A stretch of DNA of 64,000 nt from Crocosphaera sp. UHCC 0190 (GTDB lineage: Bacteria; Cyanobacteriota; Cyanobacteriia; Cyanobacteriales; Microcystaceae), in the NCBI RefSeq assembly GCF_034932065.1, contig NZ_JAYGHP010000013.1, positions 62,001 through 126,000 of the forward strand, written 5' to 3'. Of the stretch, positions 8,795 through 17,426 are shown piece after piece. Position 1 is the stretch's first letter; each line of letters begins with the position of its first letter. The translations under genes and the position numbers were made by a program. Under the pieces are notes generated by a model. It saw only the letters and a program-made list of their open reading frames with translations, did no database searches and was not told the origin of the DNA.

Positions 8795-10645
8795 TTAGAG
8801 CCTTTTTTGCTGAATATAATCTAAAATTCCTTGAGCGATCGCACTAGCCATCTGACGACGATAGGCCGGATCTCGCAAACGGGGATTATCTTCAGCCCCT
8901 GTAACAAATCCTACCTCAACTAAAGAAGAAGGCATCCGAGAATTTCTTAACACATAAAACCGAGCTTGTTTAACCCCGCGATCGCGGACATTGATACTAC
9001 GCATGATACTACGATGAATGGCATCCGCTAATTCTCGATTCCCTGCATAAAAAACCTCTAACCCATTGATATTGCTGCGGCCTCCTCCCACCGCATTAGC
9101 ATGAATACTAACAAAAATATCCGCTCGGGCCCGGTTCGCCATATCAGTGCGTCCCTGAAGGCTAACAAAATAATCCGCATTGCGAGTCAACATTACCTCA
9201 ATCCCTTGCTGTTTCAGCATTTGAGTCACATCAAGGGAAATCGGCAAAATGACATCTTTTTCCTGTAACCCCCCCAAACCAACCGCCCCTGGGTCTTTTC
9301 CCCCGTGGCCCGGATCAATGACCACCAAAACCCGCCCCCTAGGAGTCCCCGTCGGGGGGTTAGTGGGAAAAGAATCTGGAGGCGGAAAAGAGGGGTTAGA
9401 AGGGAGAGGAACGGGGATGGTACTAGGATTTCCAGGGGGGGTAACAGCCTGTAGAGAACGCACCTCTAAGGATAAGGTTTGTTGACTCGTTTGACTTAAC
9501 CCCCCAAAGCGAATGCCCAAAGAAGGCTGAACCATAATCACCACCGTTTCCGCATCCGCTTGACGAACCTGGAGTTTATAGATAGGGCTATTTCTCCCCA
9601 ATTGTGGCCCTTGAAGGGGTTCAGCCAGTTGGGCTTGAGGAATACGGATTTCATAGACTCCTGTCCGCCGATCTAAGTTTCCCGTTCCTTGAATGGGGCC
9701 ATCAGCCTGAATTACTAATTGGCCATTGTTATTGGTTAATTGAATAGCCGATATGGTAGGATTTTGGTTTTGAGTTGGCTTAACGGTGAGTTCAGGAGAA
9801 GGGGCGGGGGGTTTTAAGCCTTCAACTTGGGATAAGCCGCCTCTGGGCAATAAAACCAACCCGCCTAAACGGGAATAATAAGCTTGCCAACCTGGACTAT
9901 CTTTTGCCACCCGCAAGGTTAAACGGACTGCAGGGGGGGAGGTTTGGATTTGTTCAAATTTGAGATCACTCACCCCATATTCATTAACAGGCAGGGTTTG
10001 ATCCACTAAGGATTTGGGCAAAACCGCCCCAGGCAAGGTTAAGGCAATGGTTTGTTGATCCTCACTCCGTTCCGCTTGAATATCCTTATTTTCCCCCATG
10101 CTATCTAAGCGAACAAATAAGCCATTACGGGTGACTTGAAAGTCATTAGATTGCCTACTTGATGGGGGAGTTGGGCCAAGGGGGCGTAAGGGCCCTGGGT
10201 TATTGGGAGAGGGTAGAGATGGAGGAGGAGTCCTAGGGGTTGGGGTAGAACTACCGATTCGTTGGGGAGTCGGCAATTCTACTGTCCATTGCGTCGGGGA
10301 AAGGCCCCGCACTTTAACTTGTGTGGGATCAACCGTGTATCCAGGGGCTAATTCAATCACCAAACGGGCTGTTTGGGAGTCAAATTGACCGGCGCGAACA
10401 CTTCTAATGGCCCCACCAATCGATTGATCGACGCTGGGCCTTCCCAGGGTAATCCCTGGTAAGTCTAGAACAATCCGAGTCGGATTGGCAATCAGTTGGG
10501 CCCGAGGTTGAACCCGTGAGTCTGTGGTAAAAGTTAGGCGATTTTGATTGGTTTCAAACCGCCAAAATAAAAGTTTACCCGCCTGGGCAGGAAGGGCAAA
10601 TAATAGTGTGCTGAGGATACTGATTAGTAGCCAGTGAAATCTCAC
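8795..10645 (-). CDS. amiC: N-acetylmuramoyl-L-alanine amidase with AMIN domains (AmiC type)
   Basis: About 616 residues from GTG 10645, chosen because AGGAG lies 8 bases upstream and the N-terminus becomes a clean signal peptide (VRFHWLLISILSTLLFALPAQA); an in-frame ATG at 10723 would add 26 residues before it. Two AMIN (peptidoglycan-targeting) regions and a proline-rich linker (about 400-430) precede an Amidase_3 domain. Its zinc and catalytic residues are in VVIDPGHGGKDPG, GLQEKDV, DIFVSIHANA and SSLVEVGFVTG. It cleaves the amide between MurNAc and the stem peptide in the periplasm, acting in cell separation. Likely co-transcribed with murI. Confidence 0.93.
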   Translation of the reverse strand: MRFHWLLISILSTLLFALPAQAGKLLFWRFETNQNRLTFTTDSRVQPRAQLIANPTRIVLDLPGITLGRPSVDQSIGGAIRSVRAGQFDSQTARLVIELAPGYTVDPTQVKVRGLSPTQWTVELPTPQRIGSSTPTPRTPPPSLPSPNNPGPLRPLGPTPPSSRQSNDFQVTRNGLFVRLDSMGENKDIQAERSEDQQTIALTLPGAVLPKSLVDQTLPVNEYGVSDLKFEQIQTSPPAVRLTLRVAKDSPGWQAYYSRLGGLVLLPRGGLSQVEGLKPPAPSPELTVKPTQNQNPTISAIQLTNNNGQLVIQADGPIQGTGNLDRRTGVYEIRIPQAQLAEPLQGPQLGRNSPIYKLQVRQADAETVVIMVQPSLGIRFGGLSQTSQQTLSLEVRSLQAVTPPGNPSTIPVPLPSNPSFPPPDSFPTNPPTGTPRGRVLVVIDPGHGGKDPGAVGLGGLQEKDVILPISLDVTQMLKQQGIEVMLTRNADYFVSLQGRTDMANRARADIFVSIHANAVGGGRSNINGLEVFYAGNRELADAIHRSIMRSINVRDRGVKQARFYVLRNSRMPSSLVEVGFVTGAEDNPRLRDPAYRRQMASAIAQGILDYIQQKRL

Positions 10646-10794
10646 AATGGTTGCTCCTGTAGAGAATAACGGTTGTGATACAAATTCAAGGTTAATTGCA
10701 ACCGTCTTACTCATCAACTTCAAGAGACGGAAAAATTAAGCCGAGGTTTCGATGATCCTGGGTTATGTCAAGAAAGTTTTATTTTTTAGGGAAT

Positions 10795-12186
10795 TTAGGT
10801 CGATTCTTGTTCTTGAGTTTTGGGCGTGGGTTCTTTAAAAACAATACGCAACCAAGGGGGGGCGATAAAGGTTGTCAGGATTACCATGATAATAATAGCG
10901 GCATCGGTGGATGGGGAAAGGGCCCCACTGGCTGAACCGACTCCGGCAAAGACTAACCCCACTTCTCCCCGTGGAATCATCCCTACCCCAATGGCGAGTT
11001 TATTGAGTTCGGGTTTCCCGAAGACGGTGAATCCAGTAACTACCTTACCAATAATTGCCACAATAACTAAAAAGGCGGCAACAATTAAGCCCTCTCGGTT
11101 ACTGGGAATGGCAGGATTTAAGACGCTTAAGTCGGTTTTTGCTCCCACACACACAAAGAAAATGGGAACGAAAATATCCGCAATCGGGATGATTTGTTCT
11201 TCGAGTTCTTTGCGTTTTTCCGTTTCTGCTAATACCAATCCTGCGGCAAACGCTCCCAGAATGGCTTCTAATTGAATGATTTGGGCAATGTAGGAGAGGA
11301 CAAAGGCGAAACAGAGGGAAACTAATAATAACTGTCCCCTGGTCTTCATTTCATCTACTAATTTGACGTAAAAGGGACGGAGAAGCCGGCCCATTAAAAT
11401 TGCACCAATGAGAAAAGCTGCCGCACTAATCATCAGGTAAACGATATTGAAAATTTGAATTTCTCCGGTTTTCACTAAACTGGCCACCACGGCCAGAACA
11501 ATAATCCCTAAAATATCATCTAAGACAGCAGCCCCAATAATAATCTGACCTTCTGAAGAACTGAGACGACCAATTTCTGCTAACACTTTGGCAGTAATAC
11601 CAATACTGGTGGCGGTTAAGGCGGCCCCGGCAAAGATGGAGGGAACAATGGACAGATGGAATAGATAAACTAAACCAAGGGTTCCCAAGGTAAAGGGTGT
11701 CACTACCCCAACCACGGCGACAACAGCGGCCTGGGGCCCCACCCGAATTAGTTCTTTCAAGTCAGATTCTAGCCCAATTTCAAAGAGGAGAATGATAACC
11801 CCTAATTCGGAAAGGACAGAAATTACTTCCCCTTGGGCGGCAAATACCGCTTCTAAGCCTTCTGGGGTGGTATCTGTGCCGAGTTGTAGAAATTGCATTA
11901 AGAGGGAGTTATTGGCGTGAAAATCCCCTTCAGGAAAGACTAATAATCCTAAAACGGATACCCCAACGATGACACCGCCCACCAATTCCCCTAATACGGG
12001 AGGAAGATTGATGCGAAAGCAAATTTCACCCCCTAGTTTACTGGCAAAGTAAATCACGACTAAACTTAGGAGAACGCTGGCCAGCACCAAGGCACTGTCA
12101 GCCGTTTCTCCTTCTGTGGCTGTTGCCAGTAGGGGGAAATATGAATACAAATGTGTCATAGACAAGGTTGCAGTTAATATACTCAT
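10795..12186 (-). CDS. nhaS3: Na+/H+ antiporter, CPA2 family (NhaS3-like)
   Basis: 463 residues with about 12 membrane segments. CPA2 marks are NLPPVLGELVGGVIVG near 62, SELGVIILLFEIGLESD near 125, and the ion-binding unwound helix region ALTATSIGITAKVL followed by GAAVLDDILGIIVL (the DD pair). No C-terminal TrkA-N domain, unlike KefB. The start ..LLATATEGETADSALVLA and the length resemble Synechocystis NhaS3, an essential thylakoid antiporter; that orthology is from memory. A long antisense frame inside it is a shadow. Confidence 0.85.
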   Translation of the reverse strand: MSILTATLSMTHLYSYFPLLATATEGETADSALVLASVLLSLVVIYFASKLGGEICFRINLPPVLGELVGGVIVGVSVLGLLVFPEGDFHANNSLLMQFLQLGTDTTPEGLEAVFAAQGEVISVLSELGVIILLFEIGLESDLKELIRVGPQAAVVAVVGVVTPFTLGTLGLVYLFHLSIVPSIFAGAALTATSIGITAKVLAEIGRLSSSEGQIIIGAAVLDDILGIIVLAVVASLVKTGEIQIFNIVYLMISAAAFLIGAILMGRLLRPFYVKLVDEMKTRGQLLLVSLCFAFVLSYIAQIIQLEAILGAFAAGLVLAETEKRKELEEQIIPIADIFVPIFFVCVGAKTDLSVLNPAIPSNREGLIVAAFLVIVAIIGKVVTGFTVFGKPELNKLAIGVGMIPRGEVGLVFAGVGSASGALSPSTDAAIIIMVILTTFIAPPWLRIVFKEPTPKTQEQEST

Positions 12187-12324
12187 TCAGATTACATCAG
12201 GCATGAGATCGGCAAAAATCACTTCTATTACTGTACAGGGTTCTTTGAGCGATCGCCGCCAGTTTGATGAAATTAACTCAATCTAGAATAAAATATAAAA
12301 TTAGTTTGGCATAACTTTTTTTTG

Positions 12325-13110
12325 TTACAAAATTTGAGATAAAAATTGCTGAGTTCTTTCTTCTTGAGGATGATTAAAAAAGTCTTCCGGTGAGGCAATT
12401 TCAATGATTTTACCCCCGTCCATAAATACCACCCGATCCGCAACTTCCCGCGCAAACCCCACTTCATGAGTCACACAAACCATCGTCATCCCAGAATCAG
12501 CTAAACTTCTCATCGTATCTAATACCTCTTTAATCATCTCAGGATCAAGGGCCGATGTCGGTTCATCAAATAACATAATTTTGGGTTGCATGGCTAATGC
12601 ACGGGCGATCGCTACTCGTTGCTGTTGTCCTCCTGATAATTGACCTGGATATTTAGAAGCCTGTTCCAAAATTCCCACTTTTTCTAATAATTGCATGGCT
12701 AATGCTTCTGCTTTTTCTTTTTTCCAATGACGTACCCAAATGGGAGCTAAAGTAACATTATTTAATACTGTTAAATGGGGAAATAAATTAAATTGTTGAA
12801 AAACCATTCCCACTTCTCGACGAATGGTGTCAATGTTTTTGAGGTCATGGGTAAGCTTAATTCCATCAATGATGATATTGCCTTTTTGATAAGGTTCAAG
12901 GGCGTTAAAGGTGCGAATAAAGGTAGATTTACCTGAACCAGATGGCCCCATAATAACCACGACTTCCCTCTGATGAACCCTGAGACTCACCCCCCGCAAA
13001 ACATGAAAGTTATTGTCATACCACTTCTCAACATCCTCCGCAATAATCATGGCATTTTCTGCGGGAGATAGGGAAGAAGGATCACTTAAAGATTGGGTCA
13101 TAAGTTTCAC
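12325..13110 (-). CDS. Polar amino acid ABC transporter ATPase (GlnQ/BgtA type)
   Basis: 261 residues, one ABC domain: Walker [11 protein letters not shown]-loop [13 protein letters not shown], signature [15 protein letters not shown], Walker [15 protein letters not shown], switch [10 protein letters not shown]. The [17 protein letters not shown] stretch is typical of polar amino acid importers (GlnQ, HisP, ArtP; BgtA in Synechocystis). No permease or binding protein gene is adjacent, so it likely serves subunits encoded elsewhere. The start may be ATG 13110 or ATG 13101 (MTQSLSD). Confidence 0.9.
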   Translation of the reverse strand: MKLMTQSLSDPSSLSPAENAMIIAEDVEKWYDNNFHVLRGVSLRVHQREVVVIMGPSGSGKSTFIRTFNALEPYQKGNIIIDGIKLTHDLKNIDTIRREVGMVFQQFNLFPHLTVLNNVTLAPIWVRHWKKEKAEALAMQLLEKVGILEQASKYPGQLSGGQQQRVAIARALAMQPKIMLFDEPTSALDPEMIKEVLDTMRSLADSGMTMVCVTHEVGFAREVADRVVFMDGGKIIEIASPEDFFNHPQEERTQQFLSQIL

Positions 13111-13358
13111 AATTATTAGAGATTTTAGCTTAACATGAAACCATTTTACTTATCTACGATCACAAATTCAAAATAGAACATATATATTAATTATCTAGGC
13201 CATCAATGAAAAATTTTCGCCTACCTATGATGATTGATTTTTATGGATTTTCATTGACTTTAAATATTTATCACCCAAGATGTTATTTTTGATGATTTTA
13301 TTGGGAACCTTAAGAGTGCCAATTCAACGGCTATAATCACTCTTAATTGTAAAGTTTT

Positions 13359-13847
13359 ATGATCAAACTTTTTTCATTATTAGTAATATCACTAATTCCT
13401 CTAATTTTTCTTGATAGCTGTAGCTCTTCAAAAATTAACCCTCTTAGCTTAATAGCAGATGAGAGTTTTTCCGTTATTCAAGATGATTCCTCGTCTCTTG
13501 AAGATAATTGGTTGAAGATTGGAGATAATTCCTTATCTCTTGAAGATAATTGGTTGAAGGTTGGGGATGATTCCTCGTCTCTTGAAGATAATTGGTTGAA
13601 GATTGGAGATAATTCCTTATCTCTTAAAGATAATTGGTTGAAGGTTGGGGATGATTCTGATTCCTCGTCTCTTAAAGATAATTGGTTGAAGGTTGGAGAT
13701 GATTTTTTGATTTCATCTAACGAAGATCAAAATAATGAAGGGAATCAATCTCACGAACCTCCTCCTTCGGTAAAAATTAATGAGCCTTCCTTAAATCCCC
13801 TAGTTTTATTAGTCATTCTCTGCATTTTTATCAATTATCGTCATTGA
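13359..13847 (+). CDS. Putative lipoprotein with five 14-residue tandem repeats
   Basis: 162 residues. The N-terminus MIKLFSLLVISLIPLIFLDSC ends in a lipobox-like LDSC (Cys21), suggesting a membrane-anchored lipoprotein. Residues 43-114 hold five units of pattern [DN]S.SL[EK]DNWLK[IV]GD, alternating between two subtypes so that the higher-order unit is 28 residues; the fifth unit has two extra residues (DS). The C-terminal ~17 residues are hydrophobic (NPLVLLVILCIFI). I do not recognise the family. AT-rich and serine/aspartate-rich, unlike its neighbours. Confidence 0.6.
   Translation: MIKLFSLLVISLIPLIFLDSCSSSKINPLSLIADESFSVIQDDSSSLEDNWLKIGDNSLSLEDNWLKVGDDSSSLEDNWLKIGDNSLSLKDNWLKVGDDSDSSSLKDNWLKVGDDFLISSNEDQNNEGNQSHEPPPSVKINEPSLNPLVLLVILCIFINYRH
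13485..13700 (+). repeat. In-frame 42-base tandem repeats (84-base higher-order unit)
   Basis: Five imperfect copies encoding SLEDNWLKIGD-type units in the lipoprotein gene at 13359. The copies differ by a few bases and one 6-base insertion, consistent with recent slippage or unequal exchange. Confidence 0.9.
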
Positions 13848-13892
13848 CTTCCGTAACAACAATTAGATGGGTTTGCCCTGTATTTTACCCAA

Positions 13893-13918
13893 TAAAAAAC
13901 CCCGGCGCGCTACCGAGG
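13893..13918 (-). terminator. Intrinsic terminator of the small RNA
   Basis: On the minus strand ACCTCGG and CCGGGGT form a 7-base stem with loop TAGCGCG, followed by TTTTTATT. Confidence 0.8.
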
Positions 13919-14020
13919 TAATCTAGGAGAACTCAATATCAATGGGAGATACCGATAATCACACGATTTTAGATCGCAAACAATACCCCTGGAAATTAAG
14001 ATTTTGTTTACTGCCTGATG
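13893..14020 (-). ncRNA. psrR1: PsrR1-like small regulatory RNA
   Basis: A complete minus-strand unit with no coding frame: promoter at 14027-14055, predicted start near 14020, and an intrinsic terminator at 13893-13918 (stem CCTCGG/CCGGGG followed by TTTTTT). Predicted length is ~128 nt. The stretch GUUCUCCUAGAUUACC (13917-13932) is complementary to Shine-Dalgarno sites. Established knowledge: PsrR1 of Synechocystis is a ~131-nt photosynthesis-regulating RNA that pairs near ribosome sites of psaL and other mRNAs and is controlled by RpaB through an HLR1 element. All those features appear here; direct sequence comparison with PsrR1 was not possible. Confidence 0.68.
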
Positions 14021-14034
14021 TAAACTAATGTAAC
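14017..14034 (-). promoter_or_regulatory. HLR1-like RpaB binding site
   Basis: Minus-strand GTTACATTAGTTTACATC matches the HLR1 consensus, two (G/T)TTACA(T/A)(T/A) repeats separated by two bases, with one mismatch (last base C). It overlaps the -10 box and start site of the small RNA, a position expected for repression by RpaB in low light. Confidence 0.65.
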
Positions 14035-14055
14035 AACAATATTACAGATTGTCAA
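14027..14055 (-). promoter_or_regulatory. Sigma70-type promoter of the small RNA
   Basis: Perfect -35 TTGACA (14050-14055), 17-base spacer, -10 TACATT (14027-14032). The -35 lies in a perfect inverted repeat, 14049-14069, with arms TTGTCAAGA/TCTTGACAA. Confidence 0.75.
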
Positions 14056-14299
14056 GAATATCTTGACAAATTACCTGGAATTGGCATCAGTTATTGGTCT
14101 TGCTTATGTCAGCATCAGCACCAGAACATCAGTTCTTGCCTAGTTAAGCCAAGGAATCAGGTTATAATAGTGTTAGTGGAGATGATTGACTTCCGCCAGC
14201 AAGGTTTCTCGTTAGGGCGTTTCGTTAATCTAGCAGATTAGCAGATAGATCAGTCAGAAAAAAGTCGGGGATAGTTGCTTTTCTAGGAGAGGGAGAGCA

Positions 14300-14749
14300 T
14301 TGTTAATGAAGTGGATCATCTATCTGGGACTAACAATTATTGTTTATTTTTTAGCCCTGATCAAATTAAGAGGAAAGGTTGAACGAGAAAAGGTAAGGGA
14401 AGCCTATATTTTTTGGACTACTTTGCTTTTCTTTTTGGTTTTTGAATATGTCTTTATTAACTCTATTTTTACCAATTTTCCCTTACATCTCTTGGGGTTA
14501 TTTTTATCCCTTGTTTATGCTTTATCAATTTATTTTTATTTAAAATCAGTTAAAAAAGATATCGATACCATTTTTTATAAATTATTACAACAAAGTCAGG
14601 GAAGGATTAGTATTTTAACCTTTATGCAGGCCACACAGTTACCTTCAGAAGAAGCACAAAACTATTTGAATCGGAAATTAAAAGAATTAAGAGGAAATCG
14701 TCATAGTACCCGTGGCAATATCTACTATGAATTTAGTATTTGGCAGTAG
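14300..14749 (+). CDS. Conserved membrane protein with C-terminal helical domain
   Basis: 149 residues from TTG 14300, or 147 from ATG 14306; AGGAGAGGGAGAG at 14285-14297 serves either. Three hydrophobic segments (about 5-22, 33-52, 57-76) are followed by a soluble tail, ILTFMQATQLPSEEAQNYLNRKLKEL, that looks like a small winged-helix-type fold. I do not recognise a named family. Its 3' end overlaps the convergent aminotransferase gene by 17 bases. A TATAAT at about 14164 may be its promoter. Confidence 0.65.
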   Translation: MLMKWIIYLGLTIIVYFLALIKLRGKVEREKVREAYIFWTTLLFFLVFEYVFINSIFTNFPLHLLGLFLSLVYALSIYFYLKSVKKDIDTIFYKLLQQSQGRISILTFMQATQLPSEEAQNYLNRKLKELRGNRHSTRGNIYYEFSIWQ

Positions 14750-15920
14750 TATCCTTAAGAAAGAGGGCTATTTTATTAACGGCTAATTCTAAAATATCAG
14801 GTTCATGAACAAGAGCAAATCTTACATAACCTTCTCCCTGTTTACCAAACCCCGCCCCAGGAGAAACAGCAACCCCTGTCGCTGCCACTAACTCAGTACA
14901 AAATTCTATAGATTTGGTTGCCCAAGGATCAGGTAATTTTGCCCAAACATACATAGTTGCTTGAGGGGGTGTCACCGGCCAACCAATGTTATCCAGAGCA
15001 TTAATAAACGCATCTCGTCGTTTTTGAAAGGTAGCGACAGTTTTTTTAACCGTATCATCAGCAGAGTTTAAAGCAGCGATCGCACCGTTTAAAATGCCTC
15101 GATATTGATTAAAATCGACGACTGCTTTCACCTGTTTTAAGGCTTTAATAAGTTCAGCATTACCAATGGCAAAACCGATCCGAAAACCCCCCATATTATA
15201 GGATTTAGAAAAAGTAAATAATTCAAGAGAAATAGATTTTGCTTGATCTGCTTGCAGAATAGAAGGAGGTGATGTGTTTCCCTCAAAAACCAAATCAACA
15301 TAGGGAAAATCATGCACTAAAACTAGGCCATTTTCTTGACAAAATGCCACTGCTTCCTGAAAAAATGACAAAGAAGCCGTCGCTGTTGTTGGGTTATGGG
15401 GATAACTTAAGACCATTAACCTTGCTTGAGTTAAAATGTTTCTCGGAATATCTGTAAAGATCGGTAAAAAATCATTTTCAGCTAACAACGGCATCGGATA
15501 AATTTGTCCACCTGCGAGATAAACTCCACCCGCATGAGAAGGATAACCAGGATCGAGCAATAGGGCAAAATCTCCAGGATCGAGTAATGCTAAAGGTAGG
15601 TGTGCTGTCCCTTCTTGGGAACCAATGAGGGGTAAAACTTCAGTTTGGGGATCGATCGCAATTTTAAAGCGTTGGGTATACCATTGAGCCACTGCCTCCC
15701 GAAATTCTAAAGTTCCGCGATGAAGCAGATAGCCGTGAGTGGTGGGATCATGTAAAGCAGTTTCAATGGCGGCGATCGCCTCCGGTGCAGAGGGTAAATC
15801 TGATGATCCCAGAGATAAATCAATAATAGTCTTTCCCCTTAGGACCGCTTGAGACTTGGCCCGATCCATATCGGCAAAAACGTTAGATTGTAAAGCTTGG
15901 AGACGTTGGGCAAAGTGCAT
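14733..15920 (-). CDS. Class I/II PLP-dependent aminotransferase
   Basis: 395 residues with the aspartate-aminotransferase fold (type I). The PLP lysine is in LFTFSKSYNMGGFRIGF (near 240), with the PLP-binding region IGSQEGTAHLPLALLDPGD and LSYPHNPTTA, and the carboxylate-binding Arg in YVRFALVHE near the end. It resembles cyanobacterial enzymes annotated as succinyldiaminopimelate or LL-diaminopimelate aminotransferase-like; substrate cannot be fixed from sequence. ATG 15920 gives a normal N-terminus. Confidence 0.88.
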   Translation of the reverse strand: MHFAQRLQALQSNVFADMDRAKSQAVLRGKTIIDLSLGSSDLPSAPEAIAAIETALHDPTTHGYLLHRGTLEFREAVAQWYTQRFKIAIDPQTEVLPLIGSQEGTAHLPLALLDPGDFALLLDPGYPSHAGGVYLAGGQIYPMPLLAENDFLPIFTDIPRNILTQARLMVLSYPHNPTTATASLSFFQEAVAFCQENGLVLVHDFPYVDLVFEGNTSPPSILQADQAKSISLELFTFSKSYNMGGFRIGFAIGNAELIKALKQVKAVVDFNQYRGILNGAIAALNSADDTVKKTVATFQKRRDAFINALDNIGWPVTPPQATMYVWAKLPDPWATKSIEFCTELVAATGVAVSPGAGFGKQGEGYVRFALVHEPDILELAVNKIALFLKDTTAKY

Positions 15921-15991
15921 GATCCTTATGGGTGTGAGGAGGTGAGGAGAATAATTGTCTTAATGATCCCATTACCCCATCACCCCATTGT

Positions 15992-16318
15992 TTAATTAAG
16001 ATGGTCAGAGAGCATCGTTTCGAGTTGTTGTTTGCCGATCGCCCCCTCATGGGAGAGGAGAAGCTCCTTATCTTTATACAGTCTCAGAGCAGGAACCCCT
16101 TCAACTTTGCATTTGGAGCGAGCATCTGGGTTAGAATCAACTTCTAATTTGACCACCTTGAGGCGATCGCCATAGGTATTAGCAATGGCACTAATAGAAG
16201 GGGATACCAAACGACAGGGGCCACACCAAGCTGCCCAAAAATAGACTAACACAGGCTGATCTGCACCGAATACTTCGGTTTCAAATTTGGGATCGGTAAT
16301 TTCGAGAACACTACTCAT
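15992..16318 (-). CDS. Thioredoxin
   Basis: 108 residues, a single thioredoxin domain with the redox pair in WAAWCGPCRLVSP and the cis-proline in VEGVPALRLYK. It reduces protein disulfides in the cytoplasm. The extra cysteine in SKCKVEGVP is unusual compared with m-type thioredoxins (often YGVRSIPT there), so this may be a specialised TrxA-like isoform rather than the main thioredoxin. It lies between the aminotransferase and VIPP1 genes on the same strand. Confidence 0.92.
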   Translation of the reverse strand: MSSVLEITDPKFETEVFGADQPVLVYFWAAWCGPCRLVSPSISAIANTYGDRLKVVKLEVDSNPDARSKCKVEGVPALRLYKDKELLLSHEGAIGKQQLETMLSDHLN

Positions 16319-16473
16319 AATTTGGTTATCAATGATGGGTTATTCAGTTATTAGCTTACAAGTTTGCTCAATTTCTTCTACTGGTTTTTGTTAACTTTTG
16401 ATGGCAGTAGATTTGTTTTGGGTAGAGTTGTCCAAGGTGTCCCCACACCTGATACCCTACCCCAACTTGAACC

Positions 16474-17247
16474 TTATAAGTTATCTAACTGACGACGTAA
16501 GTCTTCTAATTCAGCATCAACCACCTTATCTTTGGGGGAAGATGGCTCGTTACTAGAGGCTTCGGGCAAGGCCCCTTGGGGTTGAGCAGAGCCTGTAATT
16601 TGTGCTTTGAGCATGGCTAATTCATCATCAACGCCACTACCTGCTTCGAGTTCGAGGAATTGGTTATCTAGACTTGAGCTTGTTAATTCCCCAGCTGCTT
16701 CAGAGCGAGCTTCCATCTCTAACACTTTGTCTTCCATGCGCTCAAAGGCTGCCATAGAACCACTGGTATTGATGCCTCCTAAAGCACCTTGTAGAGCTTC
16801 GTTAGCTTTTGCTGCTTTAGCTCTGGCAATAAGCATATTTTTCTTGGTTTTGGCTTCAGAAATTTTGCTTTCTAAGGCCACTAAATTACGGCGCAGGGTT
16901 TCTACTTGAGCATTTTGTTGTTCTAATTGCGCTTTGAGAGTAGCGGCGACATCACCATGGGATTTTTTCCGCACTAACGCTTCTCTGGCTAAGCTTTCTT
17001 CTCCTTTTGAGAGGGCAAGTTTAGCCCGTTGTTCCCATTTATTGGCTTCGGTGAGATCTTGTTTATAGCGTTGTTCCGAGCGGTTGCGCTCGGCCATCGT
17101 GCGGGCGACTGCTTGCTTCAGTTGAATCAAGTCCTCTCCCATGTCAATAATGGTTTGCTCTAAAACTTTTTCTGGATCTTCTGCTTTACTAACAAGATCG
17201 TTGAGGTTGGCTCGGACAACTCGGCTTAGGCGATCAAATAATCCCAT
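16474..17247 (-). CDS. vipp1: VIPP1/IM30 thylakoid membrane protein (PspA family)
   Basis: 257 residues, almost entirely helical coiled coil. The N-terminus MGLFDRLSRVVRANLNDLV is the amphipathic membrane-binding helix of the PspA/IM30 family. The extra C-terminal helix DAELEDLRRQLDNL, joined by a disordered proline/serine linker, separates VIPP1 from PspA. It assembles into ESCRT-III-like rings and rods on membranes and maintains thylakoids. A modest ribosome site (AAGAGAA) precedes ATG 17247. Confidence 0.95.
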   Translation of the reverse strand: MGLFDRLSRVVRANLNDLVSKAEDPEKVLEQTIIDMGEDLIQLKQAVARTMAERNRSEQRYKQDLTEANKWEQRAKLALSKGEESLAREALVRKKSHGDVAATLKAQLEQQNAQVETLRRNLVALESKISEAKTKKNMLIARAKAAKANEALQGALGGINTSGSMAAFERMEDKVLEMEARSEAAGELTSSSLDNQFLELEAGSGVDDELAMLKAQITGSAQPQGALPEASSNEPSSPKDKVVDAELEDLRRQLDNL

Positions 17248-17426
17248 AATACTGTTCTCTTGGTGTTTACAAGGTTGAGTAAGGTTTCAGTTTAAAATGG
17301 CGTTGTTATGCTCTTGAGGGAGACATTCCTATTTTCTAGTTTATCAAGCTGCTTGACATACTCTTCCACGAATTGCTTGATCAACAGATTAATGGGAAGA
17401 ATTTTTGTTGAGAGTAAAATTAATCG

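Noticed and set aside
9249-9485. Gly/Pro-rich frame antisense to amiC
   Set aside because: Shadow of the proline-rich linker of the amidase.
10820-11275. 151-residue open frame antisense to the antiporter gene
   Set aside because: Low-complexity shadow of a membrane protein gene; no ribosome site or family resemblance.
13485-13700. Tandem repeats considered as a CRISPR array
   Set aside because: Copies are adjacent, in frame and encode a clear protein pattern; there are no unique spacers and no cas genes.
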